Positions 15,405-24,066 of a stretch of 37,227 nt of DNA are shown piece after piece. Source of the DNA: Blastocatellia bacterium (GTDB taxonomy: Bacteria > Acidobacteriota > Blastocatellia > UBA7656 > JADIYM01); assembly GCA_021463145.1 (NCBI GenBank), contig JAJTWZ010000042.1, forward strand, positions 1 through 37,227, in the 5' to 3' direction. Within the stretch, counting starts at the first letter, position 1. The number at the start of each line of letters is the position of its first letter. A model generated the notes under the pieces. That model was not told the DNA's origin. It did not search any database and saw only the letters and a program-made list of their open reading frames with translations. Both the position numbers and the translations under genes were made by a program.

Positions 15405-16306
15405 CACCTGGGACCCGACCGCGTGTCGCGCTGTGTGGCCATAACGAGCCACAAGAAGTCGTTCGCCGTGCGTTGGAGATCGAGGGTTCCTTTGTTGGAA
15501 GGGCGCGTGGAGGGGCGCGTGTTTTCGTCAAGCCGAACGTTACCTACCCGATGCCGAGCGGGACTGGCGCAGTAACGGACTCCCGGGTGCTCGCGGCCGT
15601 GCTAGAGGCACTGCGCGATGCGGGAGCCGGGCGGATCGTAGTCGGCGACGGCCCGGGCAAGAGTCTCGCGCACGATGGATTCGAACTGGCCGGCTATCTT
15701 CCCTTCGCGGATCGATACGACGTTGCCTTCGTCGACCTGAATCGGGCCCGTACGCGAACGGTTGCCGTCGAGAAGCCCCGCGCGATGGCCGAGCTCGAGA
15801 TACCGGAAGTCGTCCTCGACGCGGACTTCTTCATTACTGTCAGTCCACTCAAGACGCATTCCGACGGACTGTTGACGCTAAACGCCAAGAACCTGTTCGG
15901 GATTCCGCCGACGCGGTTTTACGGATCTCCCCGCGCACTGCTCCACCTGAAGGGGGTCGACGAAGTCGTCCACGATATCTGCCGCGCGGCGCCGCCGGAC
16001 TACGCGATTGCCGACGCGACGACCGTCATGGAACTCGGTGTCGCTCGCGGGCGGCCGGTCTCGCTTGGAGCGATCGCCGCGGGTGCGTCGCTCGTCGCGA
16101 CGGACGCCGTTTCGGCGCGGCTGATCGGGCGGGATCCGCTCGAAGTACCGCACCTCGTCTACCTGCACGAAGACGGACTCGGGCCGCTCGACCTCGATGA
16201 AATCGACCTGGCCGGGGATCCTCTCGACGGACTGGCTCAACGTCTCGAGTTGACGCGTGACAAGACGCCAAGAGACTGGGCAATCGGAGAAGAAAGCCCC
16301 TGGTGA
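15401..16306 (+). CDS. DUF362 domain protein
   Basis: 301 residues, cytoplasmic. The DUF362 fold is recognised from VFVKPNVTYP, VTDSRVLAAVLEALRDAGAGRIVVGDGPG, a central FFITVSPLKTHSDGLLTLNAKNLFGI, and IAAGASLVATDAVSARLIG near the C-terminus. The family's function is unknown; some members are fused to ferredoxin domains, but no [4Fe-4S] CxxCxxC cluster is present here. The ATG at 15401 was chosen because it overlaps the trpS stop as ATGA; a GTG at 15383 is in frame but lies deeper inside trpS. Confidence 0.87.
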   Translation: MTPGTRPRVALCGHNEPQEVVRRALEIEGSFVGRARGGARVFVKPNVTYPMPSGTGAVTDSRVLAAVLEALRDAGAGRIVVGDGPGKSLAHDGFELAGYLPFADRYDVAFVDLNRARTRTVAVEKPRAMAELEIPEVVLDADFFITVSPLKTHSDGLLTLNAKNLFGIPPTRFYGSPRALLHLKGVDEVVHDICRAAPPDYAIADATTVMELGVARGRPVSLGAIAAGASLVATDAVSARLIGRDPLEVPHLVYLHEDGLGPLDLDEIDLAGDPLDGLAQRLELTRDKTPRDWAIGEESPW

Positions 16307-16542
16307 GCCATATATAGCCACAACTAGATCAAGGAGCGGCTTCGATCGCACGGGATTCACTCGAGCGCCACGGTCCGGAGTTTCCGAATCGATCGACTCA
16401 ATCCGGTTCGACGCGAGGAGCCGATCGATCCACGCCGCACGGGCATTTACCGCTCCTGTATCATCCTCTGGCAGCGTGCCCTCATGAAAATCTGGTTATC
16501 GCCTGCCCCAACAGTTTTCCCGTTTCGCCAAGGAGGTTCCCG

Positions 16543-18141
16543 ATGAGGAATTCCGTCGACGTTCCGCGATCCCTGATGATCTCGGCGGTCGTCGCACTCG
16601 TGGCTGCCCAGTCCGTATTCGCGCAGGCTCCCGCCGCGCCCCGGATCGGTCAGAAGCCCCGCACCGCGACGATGACGGCTGTGACGCCCGGATCGTTCCC
16701 AGCGCCTGCCCCTGCTTCCGATTCGAACAAGCTCTCCGACTACGATCCCGCGCGCCTGCTAGCGGGCCACGTGCTGCGCCGTGCCGGATTCGGACCGAGC
16801 CCGAAGGACATGGACACGGTTCTGCGCCTCGGATTCAACGGTTACGTCGAGCAGCAGCTCAATCCGTCGCAGATCGACGACTCCGCGCTGGACGCCAGGA
16901 TGCCCGCAGAGCCGAAGAACCAGTTCAACACCTACACGCGCTGGCGCCGGTGGTACCTCCGGATGGTCTATTCCAAGCGGCAATTGCAGGAGAAGATGGC
17001 GCTGATCTGGCACGAGCACTTCGCAACGTCGATCAACAAGGTCGGTTATGCGGAGTTCATGTCGGACCAGGAGGACCTCTTCCGCCGCAATGCTCTCGGC
17101 AGCTTCCGGCAGATGCTCGTCGAGATCGCGAAGGACCGCGCGATGGTCATCTGGCTCGACAACAATTACAACGACGGAAATGCGACCGACGACGAGGGAA
17201 ACCCGATCCCGCCGAACGAGAATTTCGCGCGCGAACTGCTGCAGCTCTTCTCGATGGGACCGGAGAAGCTGAATCCAGACGGCTCGATCGTGATGGGCGG
17301 CGACGGACGCCCCGTCGTCAACTACACGGAGACCGACGTCCGGGAAGCGGCCCGTGCGCTCACGGGCTTCTATGTCGATTACAAGAAGAACAAGAAGACG
17401 GAGTTCGATCCCGACGCGCACGACTCCGGCAACAAGACGATCATGGGCCGCACCGTCGTCGGGCGCTCCGGCGCCGATGGAGCTCGCGAGGTCGATGACG
17501 TCGTCGACATCCTGATGACACATCCATCGACCTCACCGTTCATCTCGAAGATGCTCATCATGAAGCTCGCGACCGAGACCCCGACACCGGGTTACGTGCA
17601 GCGCGTCTCTACGGTTTTCTCGAGCACGAACGGCGACCTGAAGGCCACCGTCCGCGCGATTCTCCTCGACCCCGAGTTCGTCAGCGATGCGGTCGTCCGC
17701 TCGCAGTTCAAGACGCCGATCGAGCACTTCGTCGGCCTGTTCCGCGCGTTCGACGTGAAAACGAAGGGCTATTCGCTCATCGATTGGACGTACGAGGCGC
17801 GCCACCTCCTCTACGCTCCGCCTTCGGTCTTCTCGTTCTACAGACCGGGATCGAAGGGAACGCTGGTAAACACGGCGCTGGTGACGATCCGCGATTCGGA
17901 GGCTGACTCCTTCGTGTCCGGATACGACGCGTCGATAAACGTCGCGAAGATCATTCGCAAGAATCGGCTTACGACGCCCGAGCTGACTGTGGACTTTCTC
18001 TCCGACGCCCTGCTGGCTGGACCGCTCCAGCCGGAGGTCCGCACGCAAATCGTCTCCTACATGGACGGCCGCGTGGACGAAGAGAAATTCCGTGGAGCCA
18101 TGTGGCTCGTTATCGTGTCGCCCGATTTCCAGCGCAACTGA
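16543..18141 (+). CDS. DUF1800 domain secreted protein
   Basis: 532 residues. A signal peptide (about 1-28, ending SVFAQ) is followed by a Pro-rich linker and the DUF1800 domain, with the characteristic start LLAGHVLRRAGFGPSPKDM and segments KMALIWHEHFATS, ENFARELLQLFSMG, TETDVREAARALTGFYV and PSTSPFISKMLIMKLATETP. The family is uncharacterised but almost always precedes a DUF1501 gene, and the pair is exported. AAGGAGG lies six bases before the ATG. The next gene begins 16 bases after the stop. Confidence 0.93.
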   Translation: MRNSVDVPRSLMISAVVALVAAQSVFAQAPAAPRIGQKPRTATMTAVTPGSFPAPAPASDSNKLSDYDPARLLAGHVLRRAGFGPSPKDMDTVLRLGFNGYVEQQLNPSQIDDSALDARMPAEPKNQFNTYTRWRRWYLRMVYSKRQLQEKMALIWHEHFATSINKVGYAEFMSDQEDLFRRNALGSFRQMLVEIAKDRAMVIWLDNNYNDGNATDDEGNPIPPNENFARELLQLFSMGPEKLNPDGSIVMGGDGRPVVNYTETDVREAARALTGFYVDYKKNKKTEFDPDAHDSGNKTIMGRTVVGRSGADGAREVDDVVDILMTHPSTSPFISKMLIMKLATETPTPGYVQRVSTVFSSTNGDLKATVRAILLDPEFVSDAVVRSQFKTPIEHFVGLFRAFDVKTKGYSLIDWTYEARHLLYAPPSVFSFYRPGSKGTLVNTALVTIRDSEADSFVSGYDASINVAKIIRKNRLTTPELTVDFLSDALLAGPLQPEVRTQIVSYMDGRVDEEKFRGAMWLVIVSPDFQRN

Positions 18142-18157
18142 GGAGGCTTCGAAGACC

Positions 18158-19447
18158 ATGGCAATTTCAAGACGATTGTTTCTTCGCAAGAGCGCCGTCA
18201 CGGCGGTCGGTCTGAGCTTCGCCAGTCCGCTGCTTCAAACGAGCGCGTTCGGCGCGGTACGGCCGGGCCGGGGCGGTTCGAAGCTCAGGCTCTCGAACAA
18301 AGTCATCGTCGCGGTGAACCTGTATGGCGGGAACGACGGAATGAATACCGTAATCCCGATGAACCAGTACTCGCGATATTACGAACTGCGTCCGACGATC
18401 CACATTCCGACCGATCGCGCGCTCGTTTTGCCAAACGCGCCGGACTACGCGCTGAACCCGGGAATGACGGCAGTTCACAGCCTCTACGGCCAGGGGAAGG
18501 TCGCCGTCATCAACGGCGTCGGCGCTCCGCCCGACGCTTACGGGCTCTTCGACCACGAAGCCAGCCAGTACATGTTTCAGTCGTCGGATATCTCGGGTTC
18601 CGCGTCGGCGACGGTACCGTCGGGCTGGATCGGCCGGTATCTGGATCACGTGCAGGAAGGCATCGTTACACCGGGCATCAACCTCGGTGGCGGCGAGCTT
18701 CTGCTACGCGGCGTTGATCGCGAAGCTCTTTCGATCGGATCGATCGAGCAGTTCCAGGTTCAGCCGGGATTCGACGGCGAGGCCCGGTTGGCGGCTTACA
18801 ACGGCATCATGGCCGTCCCGGCTACCGCCGGAGGAGTTGCCGAGCGCAACCGGATGCTCCGGGAGTCCGCAATCGAGCAATCCCAGATCGTGCGGGAGCG
18901 CACCGCCGGGTACGTTCCGGCCGTCGAGTATCCGCTCGACAATTATCTCGCCGACAACCTGAAGCAGTGCGCGCAATTGCTTTCGGCTGACCTCGGCGTG
19001 CAGGCGCTCGCGGTCGGCTACGACGGCTACGACACACACGCGTCGCAGGAAGACGGGCGCAACGACACGCAACTCGGCTATCACAGTCTGCTGATGCAGC
19101 AGGTAAGCGATGCCATTGGCGCGTTCCAGGCGGACCTCACCGCACACGGGCTCTCGCAGGACGTCATCCTGCTTGTCTTCTCGGAGTTCGGACGGCGGCC
19201 GGAGGAGAACAACGACGCCGGAACCGATCACGGGTATGGCTCGGTGGGTTTCGTGATTGGAGACGCGGTGCACGGCGGCGTGTACGGCGAGTATCCGAAC
19301 CTGAACGAGGACCGGCTTGTCCTGGATGGAAACGTGGACGTGACGACCGATTTCCGGTCGGTTTATGCCGAAGTTCTCGGCGAGTTCATCGGAACCGATC
19401 CAGAGCCGATTCTTGGTGGCGCTTTCCCGCCACTTGGGTTCCTTTAG
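18158..19447 (+). CDS. DUF1501 domain protein with Tat signal
   Basis: 429 residues. The N-terminus MAISRRLFLRKSAVTAVGLSF is a twin-arginine signal (SRRLFLRKS), so the folded protein is exported. The DUF1501 domain, which belongs to the alkaline-phosphatase/sulfatase-like fold, begins with VIVAVNLYGGNDGMNTVIPM. Its metal-site-like histidines appear in YDTHASQEDGR and TDHGYGSVGFVIG, with VFSEFGRRPEEN between them. The ATG at 18158 follows GGAGG. An earlier in-frame ATG (18092) lies inside the DUF1800 gene. The two genes are a classic conserved pair; enzymatic activity is undetermined. Confidence 0.93.
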   Translation: MAISRRLFLRKSAVTAVGLSFASPLLQTSAFGAVRPGRGGSKLRLSNKVIVAVNLYGGNDGMNTVIPMNQYSRYYELRPTIHIPTDRALVLPNAPDYALNPGMTAVHSLYGQGKVAVINGVGAPPDAYGLFDHEASQYMFQSSDISGSASATVPSGWIGRYLDHVQEGIVTPGINLGGGELLLRGVDREALSIGSIEQFQVQPGFDGEARLAAYNGIMAVPATAGGVAERNRMLRESAIEQSQIVRERTAGYVPAVEYPLDNYLADNLKQCAQLLSADLGVQALAVGYDGYDTHASQEDGRNDTQLGYHSLLMQQVSDAIGAFQADLTAHGLSQDVILLVFSEFGRRPEENNDAGTDHGYGSVGFVIGDAVHGGVYGEYPNLNEDRLVLDGNVDVTTDFRSVYAEVLGEFIGTDPEPILGGAFPPLGFL

Positions 19448-19871
19448 CAAACAGGCGTGCCGCCGGCTTTTCCTCCGAGTGAGGAGAAGCCGGCGCAAGT
19501 CACGGCCTTCGCGGTCCTGCCAAGCCAGCGCAGTCCCGCCGAGCTACCGGGGACCCGCCGAGCCAGGCGACTAAGGCTTCAAGAGAGCAACTCGCCGCTG
19601 CTTCAAGAGAGAAATTCTCCGGGGCCTCGAAAGACAGCTCTCCGGCACCTCACGCCGGCCGCGCTGGCTCTGAAGATTTAGACTATTTACAATCCGGATG
19701 TATCAGTCTCACTGACGGCGACTCATTACCTCTGAAAAGGCTTCGGGGGGGAGCCAGATGGTCGCGGGGCCGCCAGAACCGAGTTCGGGTGCTTCCGCGA
19801 TCATTGTCGTTAGGTGGGTTTTAGCCGTGGCGGCCCTCAAGAGACGAACACCATCATCGGGGTACATCATC
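19448..19871. other. Non-coding interval with terminator hairpin
   Basis: After the hairpin at 19461-19495 the stretch holds only imperfect CTTCAAGAGAG repeats (around 19577-19612) and a run of G (19744-19751) before the next gene. An ATG at 19758 lies in frame with the gene at 19872 but would put about 38 unlikely residues before the signal peptide. No RNA gene is recognised. Confidence 0.5.
19461..19495 (+). terminator. Hairpin terminator after DUF1501 gene
   Basis: CGCCGGCTTTTCCTC (19461-19475) pairs with GAGGAGAAGCCGGCG (19481-19495) with one G-U pair and a 5-base loop. It lies 13 bases after the DUF1501 stop. No U-tract follows. Confidence 0.65.
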
Positions 19872-20741
19872 ATGGGAATCCAAGCGCGACCTGTCATCAG
19901 TACACTCAAAATCTTCATTTGCATTGCGGTCATCGGCTCGGTCACTTACGGCTTCTCCGATCGGCCTCCGGCCGGACGAACCGGCGCGCCGAACGAGTCC
20001 AACTGCACGGTCTGTCATATCGGAACTCTCAACGCGGGGCCGGGCAAAGTCGAGATCGAGGGCATTCCGTCAGCGTACACGGCGGGTCAGGAGTTCACCC
20101 TGACCGTTCGGGTCAGCCATCCGGACAGAAGCCGATGGGGATTCCAGATCACGGCTCTCGACTCGCAGAACCGGCCCGCGGGCACGATGTCCGCCATCGA
20201 CACCACCCAGACGGCGGTCGTCAATGGAACCGGTAACCTTCAGGGCCGCACCTATGTCGAGCATCGATCAGCCGGCACCTTCCCGGGGCAGCGCAACGGC
20301 GCGTCCTGGCAGGTACGGTGGACGGCGCCGTCAACCGACGTCGGGCGCGTGACCTTCTACGCCGCCGGTAATGCCGCGAACGCAAACAACGAGTCGAGCG
20401 GCGACAGCATATACACAACGTCGGAAATGATGCCGTCAAATGGCGCGCCGATGATCATCCAGCCGGTCTACAAGAAGGGGAAGATCATCCTGCAGGCCAA
20501 CGGATCCGACATCAGCGACGGCGCGGTGCTCGTCGTCTCTGGCGGTTCACTCTCCGAACCGCAGACCTTTGCAATGGCGATGAATTCGGCCGGCACCAAG
20601 TGGCAGGTCAAGAAGAAGACGAAGTCGACTCCAGGGGATCTCATCGTCGACAACGTGCTTCCGGCTGGCGGAACCGTGACCCTCGTCGTTCGCAACCCGA
20701 GCGGCATGGAGTCTCCGCCCGTCAACCTGTCGAGGCCTTAG
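19872..20741 (+). CDS. 'Choice-of-anchor V' CxxCH secreted protein
   Basis: 289 residues. An N-terminal signal (ISTLKIFICIAVIGSVTYG) leads into FSDRPPAGRTGAPNESNCTVCH, the hallmark of the choice-of-anchor V domain, where CTVCH (45-49) is a CxxCH motif able to attach c-type heme. A Reeler-like beta domain follows (about 60-190: EFTLTVRVSHPDRSRWGFQITALD, VRWTAPSTDVGRVTFYAAGNAANANN), then an Ig-like C-terminal domain with IILQANGSDISDGAVLVVSGG. It is exported and may be a surface or periplasmic protein with one heme. The ATG at 19872 was chosen because the signal peptide starts there, although its ribosome-binding site is poor. A very strong hairpin follows the stop. Confidence 0.82.
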   Translation: MGIQARPVISTLKIFICIAVIGSVTYGFSDRPPAGRTGAPNESNCTVCHIGTLNAGPGKVEIEGIPSAYTAGQEFTLTVRVSHPDRSRWGFQITALDSQNRPAGTMSAIDTTQTAVVNGTGNLQGRTYVEHRSAGTFPGQRNGASWQVRWTAPSTDVGRVTFYAAGNAANANNESSGDSIYTTSEMMPSNGAPMIIQPVYKKGKIILQANGSDISDGAVLVVSGGSLSEPQTFAMAMNSAGTKWQVKKKTKSTPGDLIVDNVLPAGGTVTLVVRNPSGMESPPVNLSRP

Positions 20742-20790
20742 CGAAAGGCGCCAGTGGGCGCTTGCGAAACGATCCGTACCGATAGCGGTG

Positions 20791-20847
20791 GCGAGCGGGC
20801 TGCGCCGGGCATCGAACGCAACTCGATGCCCGGCGCGACCCGCTCGC
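20791..20847 (+). terminator. Very strong terminator hairpin
   Basis: A 25-bp stem (20791-20815 with 20823-20847) contains only two adjacent mismatches and has a 7-base loop (ACGCAAC). It is located 50 bases after the CxxCH gene and 65 before the BNR gene. No U-run follows directly (AAAGG). Confidence 0.7.
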
Positions 20848-20912
20848 AAAGGTTCCCCGTAATGGTCTAGAGTCCTTCCGGCCGGCACAATCCATTTTCG
20901 AGGCAACCCACT

Positions 20913-22049
20913 ATGCCCGAATCCTCCTCCCGCGACGACGTCGTCGTTTTCGTCAGCACGCGCAAGGGTGCGTTCATCCTGTCCAGATCCGGCGGTTCGT
21001 GGTCCATCGGCGGACCCCACCACCTCGGCCAGATCATCCATCATCTCGTCCAGGACCCTCGAAACCGGCTTAACCTGCTGATGGCGGCGAGCACCGGGCA
21101 TCTCGGCCCGACAATGTTCCGTTCCGCCGACATGGGGGCGACGTGGACCGAAGTCTCCCGCCCACCGGCATTTCCGAAAGTGGAGGACGGCACGGGCCGC
21201 TCCGTCGACCACACGTTCTGGCTCACGCCGTCGAACGCGTCCGAACCCGGCACCTGGTACGGCGGCACGTCCCCGCAGGCGCTCTTCCGTACCGAGGACG
21301 GCGGCGAGACGTGGTCAGAAGTGGGCGGCTTCAATGCGACGGCCATCGAAAAAGGCTGGATCATGGGTCCCGGCGACGGCACGCCCGACGGTCCGAAGCT
21401 CCACTCCATCCTCGTCGACCCGCGCGACGCGTCGCACCTCTACGTGAGCATGTCGAGCGGCGGCACGTTCGAGTCGACCGATCGCGGCGCGACGTGGGCC
21501 CCGCTCAACAAGGGCGTGCTTGCGCTCTTCAACCCGGATCCGGATCCCGAGTTCGGCCACGACCCGCACTGCGTCGTGCAGCATCCGCTCAATCCAGACC
21601 GGCTCTACCAGCAGAATCACTGCGGGATCTACCGTATCGACCGGCCCGAGAACCGCTGGGCCCGCATCGGCGAGTCGATGCCGGCCGAGATTGGCGACAT
21701 CGGCTTCCCGATCGTGATGCATCCGCGCGATCCCGACACCGTGTGGGTCTTCCCGATGGACGGCACGGAGGTCTGGCCGCGTGTGAGCATCGGAGGACGG
21801 CCGGCCGTTTACCGATCGACGAACGCCGGGGCAACCTGGGAGCGTCAGGACACGGGCCTGCCATCTGAACAGGCCTGGTTCACGGTAAAGCGGCAGGCGA
21901 TGGCGAGTGACTCCTTTGATCCAGTCGGTCTGTACTTCGGCACCACGAGCGGCGAGGTCTGGACGAGCGAAGACGAGGGTGCGACGTGGAACCAGATTGC
22001 CGCGCACCTGCCGCACATCTACGCGGTCGAGACAGGTGTGAAGCCGTGA
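20913..22049 (+). CDS. BNR/sortilin-like repeat propeller protein
   Basis: 378 residues with no signal peptide. It carries at least four Asp-box (BNR) repeats of the S-x-D-x-G-x-T-W type: SADMGATWTEV, TEDGGETWSEV, STDRGATWAPL, STNAGATWERQ and SEDEGATWNQI, spread through the chain. These mark a beta-propeller like sialidases or Vps10/sortilin; catalytic sialidase residues are not evident. Absence of a signal peptide makes a cytoplasmic role likely, although exported relatives are known. The stop overlaps the next gene as GTGA. Genes of this family are often found beside MoaD/ThiS-like proteins. Confidence 0.85.
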   Translation: MPESSSRDDVVVFVSTRKGAFILSRSGGSWSIGGPHHLGQIIHHLVQDPRNRLNLLMAASTGHLGPTMFRSADMGATWTEVSRPPAFPKVEDGTGRSVDHTFWLTPSNASEPGTWYGGTSPQALFRTEDGGETWSEVGGFNATAIEKGWIMGPGDGTPDGPKLHSILVDPRDASHLYVSMSSGGTFESTDRGATWAPLNKGVLALFNPDPDPEFGHDPHCVVQHPLNPDRLYQQNHCGIYRIDRPENRWARIGESMPAEIGDIGFPIVMHPRDPDTVWVFPMDGTEVWPRVSIGGRPAVYRSTNAGATWERQDTGLPSEQAWFTVKRQAMASDSFDPVGLYFGTTSGEVWTSEDEGATWNQIAAHLPHIYAVETGVKP

Positions 22050-22309
22050 ACCGCGTGCTCATCGCGTCGCCGCTCCGCTCGTATACGGGCGGAGCGGCGG
22101 AGGTCGAGGGGTACGGTGCGACGGTTGGAGACGTCGTGCGGAACCTCGACCTGGAGTATCCGGGGATCCGCTTCCGGATGATCGACGAGCAGGACAGGAT
22201 ACGGCCGCACATCAAGTTCGCGGTGGGGACCACGTTCGTCTGGTCGCTCGACTCGCCGGTTGCCGACGGCGACGACGTGCACATCGTCGCGGCACTGAGC
22301 GGGGGCTGA
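22046..22309 (+). CDS. MoaD/ThiS-like beta-grasp protein
   Basis: 87 residues. GTG at 22046 overlaps the BNR stop (GTGA). The sequence runs VLIASPLRSYTGGAAEVEGYGATVGDVVRNLDLEYPGIRFRMIDEQDRIRPHIKFAVG and ends DGDDVHIVAALSGG. This is the ubiquitin-like MoaD fold with the terminal Gly-Gly that sulfur carriers need for adenylation and thiocarboxylation. No moaE, moeB or thi genes are nearby, so the sulfur may be destined for something other than molybdopterin or thiamin. Two hairpins follow. Confidence 0.85.
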   Translation: MNRVLIASPLRSYTGGAAEVEGYGATVGDVVRNLDLEYPGIRFRMIDEQDRIRPHIKFAVGTTFVWSLDSPVADGDDVHIVAALSGG

Positions 22310-22349
22310 CTCGAGAGCGTGGGCCGCGGTTCGGCCGGGCCCTGCGGAC

Positions 22350-22386
22350 GGCACGGACCTTCGTGCCAATTCGGATCTGTTCCGAA
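22350..22386. terminator. Two small hairpins between convergent genes
   Basis: GGCACG (22350-22355) pairs with CGTGCC (22362-22367), and TTCGGA (22370-22375) pairs with TCCGAA (22381-22386). They lie between the MoaD-like gene and the convergent orphan gene. Confidence 0.4.
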
Positions 22387-22445
22387 CTCGAGAAACAGCT
22401 CTCTCTCCGCTGCAATCGTTAGTTGGGCGCCGTCGTGAAATGCTG

Positions 22446-23201
22446 CTAGCTGACGTTGGAATTCAGAACTTCTGATCGCTGCCGGTAAAGCGTTGTTGCT
22501 GGCGGTCTCGACAAGCGGAGCACAAATGTACTTTGAGTTGAAAGCGAGTAAAACTCCTCCGACCAAGGGGAGGCGCCCAAGCGGGCTAGTAGTTTCATTA
22601 GCTCCGACTCGTTCAGTCGATCCCGCTTCCTCTTTGCGTTGTAGAGAGTGACATTTTCCTCCGGCAACGGATCGCCGGTTTGGAAAAAGAGCCAACGTTT
22701 GTCTTCCTGGCCAGCGTAAACAGACCGCTCAGCAAGAGTGGTACCGTTCATTCGACGATACGTGAATTTCGCTCCGGACTGGAATGTCGTCCACGTGTCA
22801 TTGGCAGACGAGTGTATCGTGGTCAATCCATGATTCGTTGTGAGACACCAGCATAGAGAGTCATAACCGTCACAGCCCCAGCTATTGTTCCAGAGTACTG
22901 ACCACTTTGAGTTGGTTGGAAGCACGAGGAAGAAGGTCGGCCAAGACGCGAAGTTGGGTGCCGCGGTGAACGCTGAGTCGAGGTTTGGGAATGCCTGCCA
23001 ATAAGTCTCTACGGCCCCACCGGAAAAGCGGCCAACCTCCGCGTGAACCGCGGCCGCCGCGACATCGACGGTTCCCTCGACAAGGTCAAGGCATTGGGTC
23101 GCTGGCCACCATCGTTGAAGTATTTCACTTCGAAGCTGCATTGCGGCCATCCGTGTCAAGGCTTGGTGTTTCGGTCGCGACGAGGAGACTCCCAGCGTCA
23201 A
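22446..23201 (-). CDS. Orphan cytoplasmic protein of unknown function
   Basis: Up to 251 residues; the true start is probably Met18 or Met21 (MQLRSEILQRWW), since the first 17 residues look non-coding. The core is distinctive: VEGTVDVAAAAVHAEVGRFSGG, then FFLVLPTNSKWSVLWNNSWGCDGYDSLCWCLTTNHGLTTIH, then RWLFFQTGDPLPEENVTLY and a basic helix KRKRDRLNESELMKLLARLG. No signal peptide or membrane helix. Base composition is clearly lower in G+C than neighbours, and a copy of a ~95-bp dispersed repeat lies 60 bases upstream, which suggests acquisition. It looks like a conserved hypothetical family of the immunity-protein kind, but that is only an impression. Confidence 0.72.
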   Translation of the reverse strand: MTLGVSSSRPKHQALTRMAAMQLRSEILQRWWPATQCLDLVEGTVDVAAAAVHAEVGRFSGGAVETYWQAFPNLDSAFTAAPNFASWPTFFLVLPTNSKWSVLWNNSWGCDGYDSLCWCLTTNHGLTTIHSSANDTWTTFQSGAKFTYRRMNGTTLAERSVYAGQEDKRWLFFQTGDPLPEENVTLYNAKRKRDRLNESELMKLLARLGASPWSEEFYSLSTQSTFVLRLSRPPATTLYRQRSEVLNSNVS

Positions 23202-23260
23202 GCATCAGCGGGCGCGCGCGACGGCGTCAAGGGTAACTGACGAAGCCCCGTTGCGGGCGC

Positions 23261-23359
23261 TCTTAAGCAACTCCCCTGTAAGTAGTTGATTCCAGGTGCA
23301 GGTTTTTCCAAGTTTCAGACTGCCCTGTCAGTGCAAAGCAATGAAATGAACTCCGCTGC
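23261..23359. repeat. ~95-bp dispersed repeat, copy 1
   Basis: Shares TTAAGCAACTCCCC, GTTGATTCCAGG, AAGTTTCAGACTGCCCTGTC and CAGTGCAAAGCA with copies at 25792, 25883 and 26458. It is the most diverged of the four and lies between the orphan gene and ubiX. Confidence 0.7.
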
Positions 23360-23427
23360 ACCGGAGTGATCCGCGGCCCTTCCACATCGGCACCGGTACG
23401 CGGAGCCTCCCTGCTACACTCTCCCCC

Positions 23428-24066
23428 GTGAAGCGAATCACTGTCGCCATCACCGGAGCCTCGGGCGCGGTATACGCGCAGCGGCTGCTTTATCACCTCG
23501 ACCGCAGCGCCGAGGTCTCGCACGTCCACGTCATCGTCTCGGCGCCAGGACGCCGAGTCCTGCTCGAAGAGCTCGACGTGGCGGCTACCGGCGACGGACT
23601 TGCTCGCGAGCTCACCGGCCTGGACACTTCGAAGCTGAGCTTCCTCCCGAACTCCGATATCGGCGCCTCGATCGCGTCGGGCTCCTACCCGTCGGACGGC
23701 ATGGTCATCATCCCGTGCTCGATGTCTACCATCGGCGCGCTCGCCTCTGGCGCCGTCACGAACCTCGTTCACCGCGCTGCCGACGTCACCCTGAAAGAGA
23801 ACCGCCGGCTCGTACTCGTGCCGCGCGAGACTCCGCTTCACTCGATCCACCTCGAGAACCTCCTGCGCCTTCGGAACGCCGGGGCTATGATCGTTCCGGC
23901 GATGCCCGGCTTCTACCATCGGCCGGAGAGCATCGAGCAACTCGTCGATCATTTCGTGTTCCGGTTGTTCGATCACCTCGGACTTGCGCACGATCGCTCG
24001 ACGATGTGGCGCGGCGGCGTTCGAGGCACTGGCGCCGAGGGCTCTCGCGAAGGGGGGTGCGAATGA
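23428..24066 (+). CDS. ubiX: UbiX-family flavin prenyltransferase
   Basis: 212 residues. UbiX-type enzymes prenylate FMN to make the prFMN cofactor of UbiD-type decarboxylases. The family opening [20 protein letters not shown], the segment [25 protein letters not shown] and the closing [29 protein letters not shown] are typical. The start is a GTG at 23428. Its stop overlaps the ATG of the prenyltransferase gene (ATGA). No ubiD-like gene is present in this window, so the client decarboxylase must be elsewhere. Confidence 0.93.
   Translation: MKRITVAITGASGAVYAQRLLYHLDRSAEVSHVHVIVSAPGRRVLLEELDVAATGDGLARELTGLDTSKLSFLPNSDIGASIASGSYPSDGMVIIPCSMSTIGALASGAVTNLVHRAADVTLKENRRLVLVPRETPLHSIHLENLLRLRNAGAMIVPAMPGFYHRPESIEQLVDHFVFRLFDHLGLAHDRSTMWRGGVRGTGAEGSREGGCE

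Noticed and set aside
14247-15452. 401-codon minus-strand frame over trpS
   Set aside because: Antisense of trpS, whose class I motifs are unambiguous on the plus strand.
16307-16542. Possible tRNA or small RNA before the DUF1800 gene
   Set aside because: No cloverleaf with a T-loop consensus was found by eye; only a good ribosome-binding site at the end is supported.
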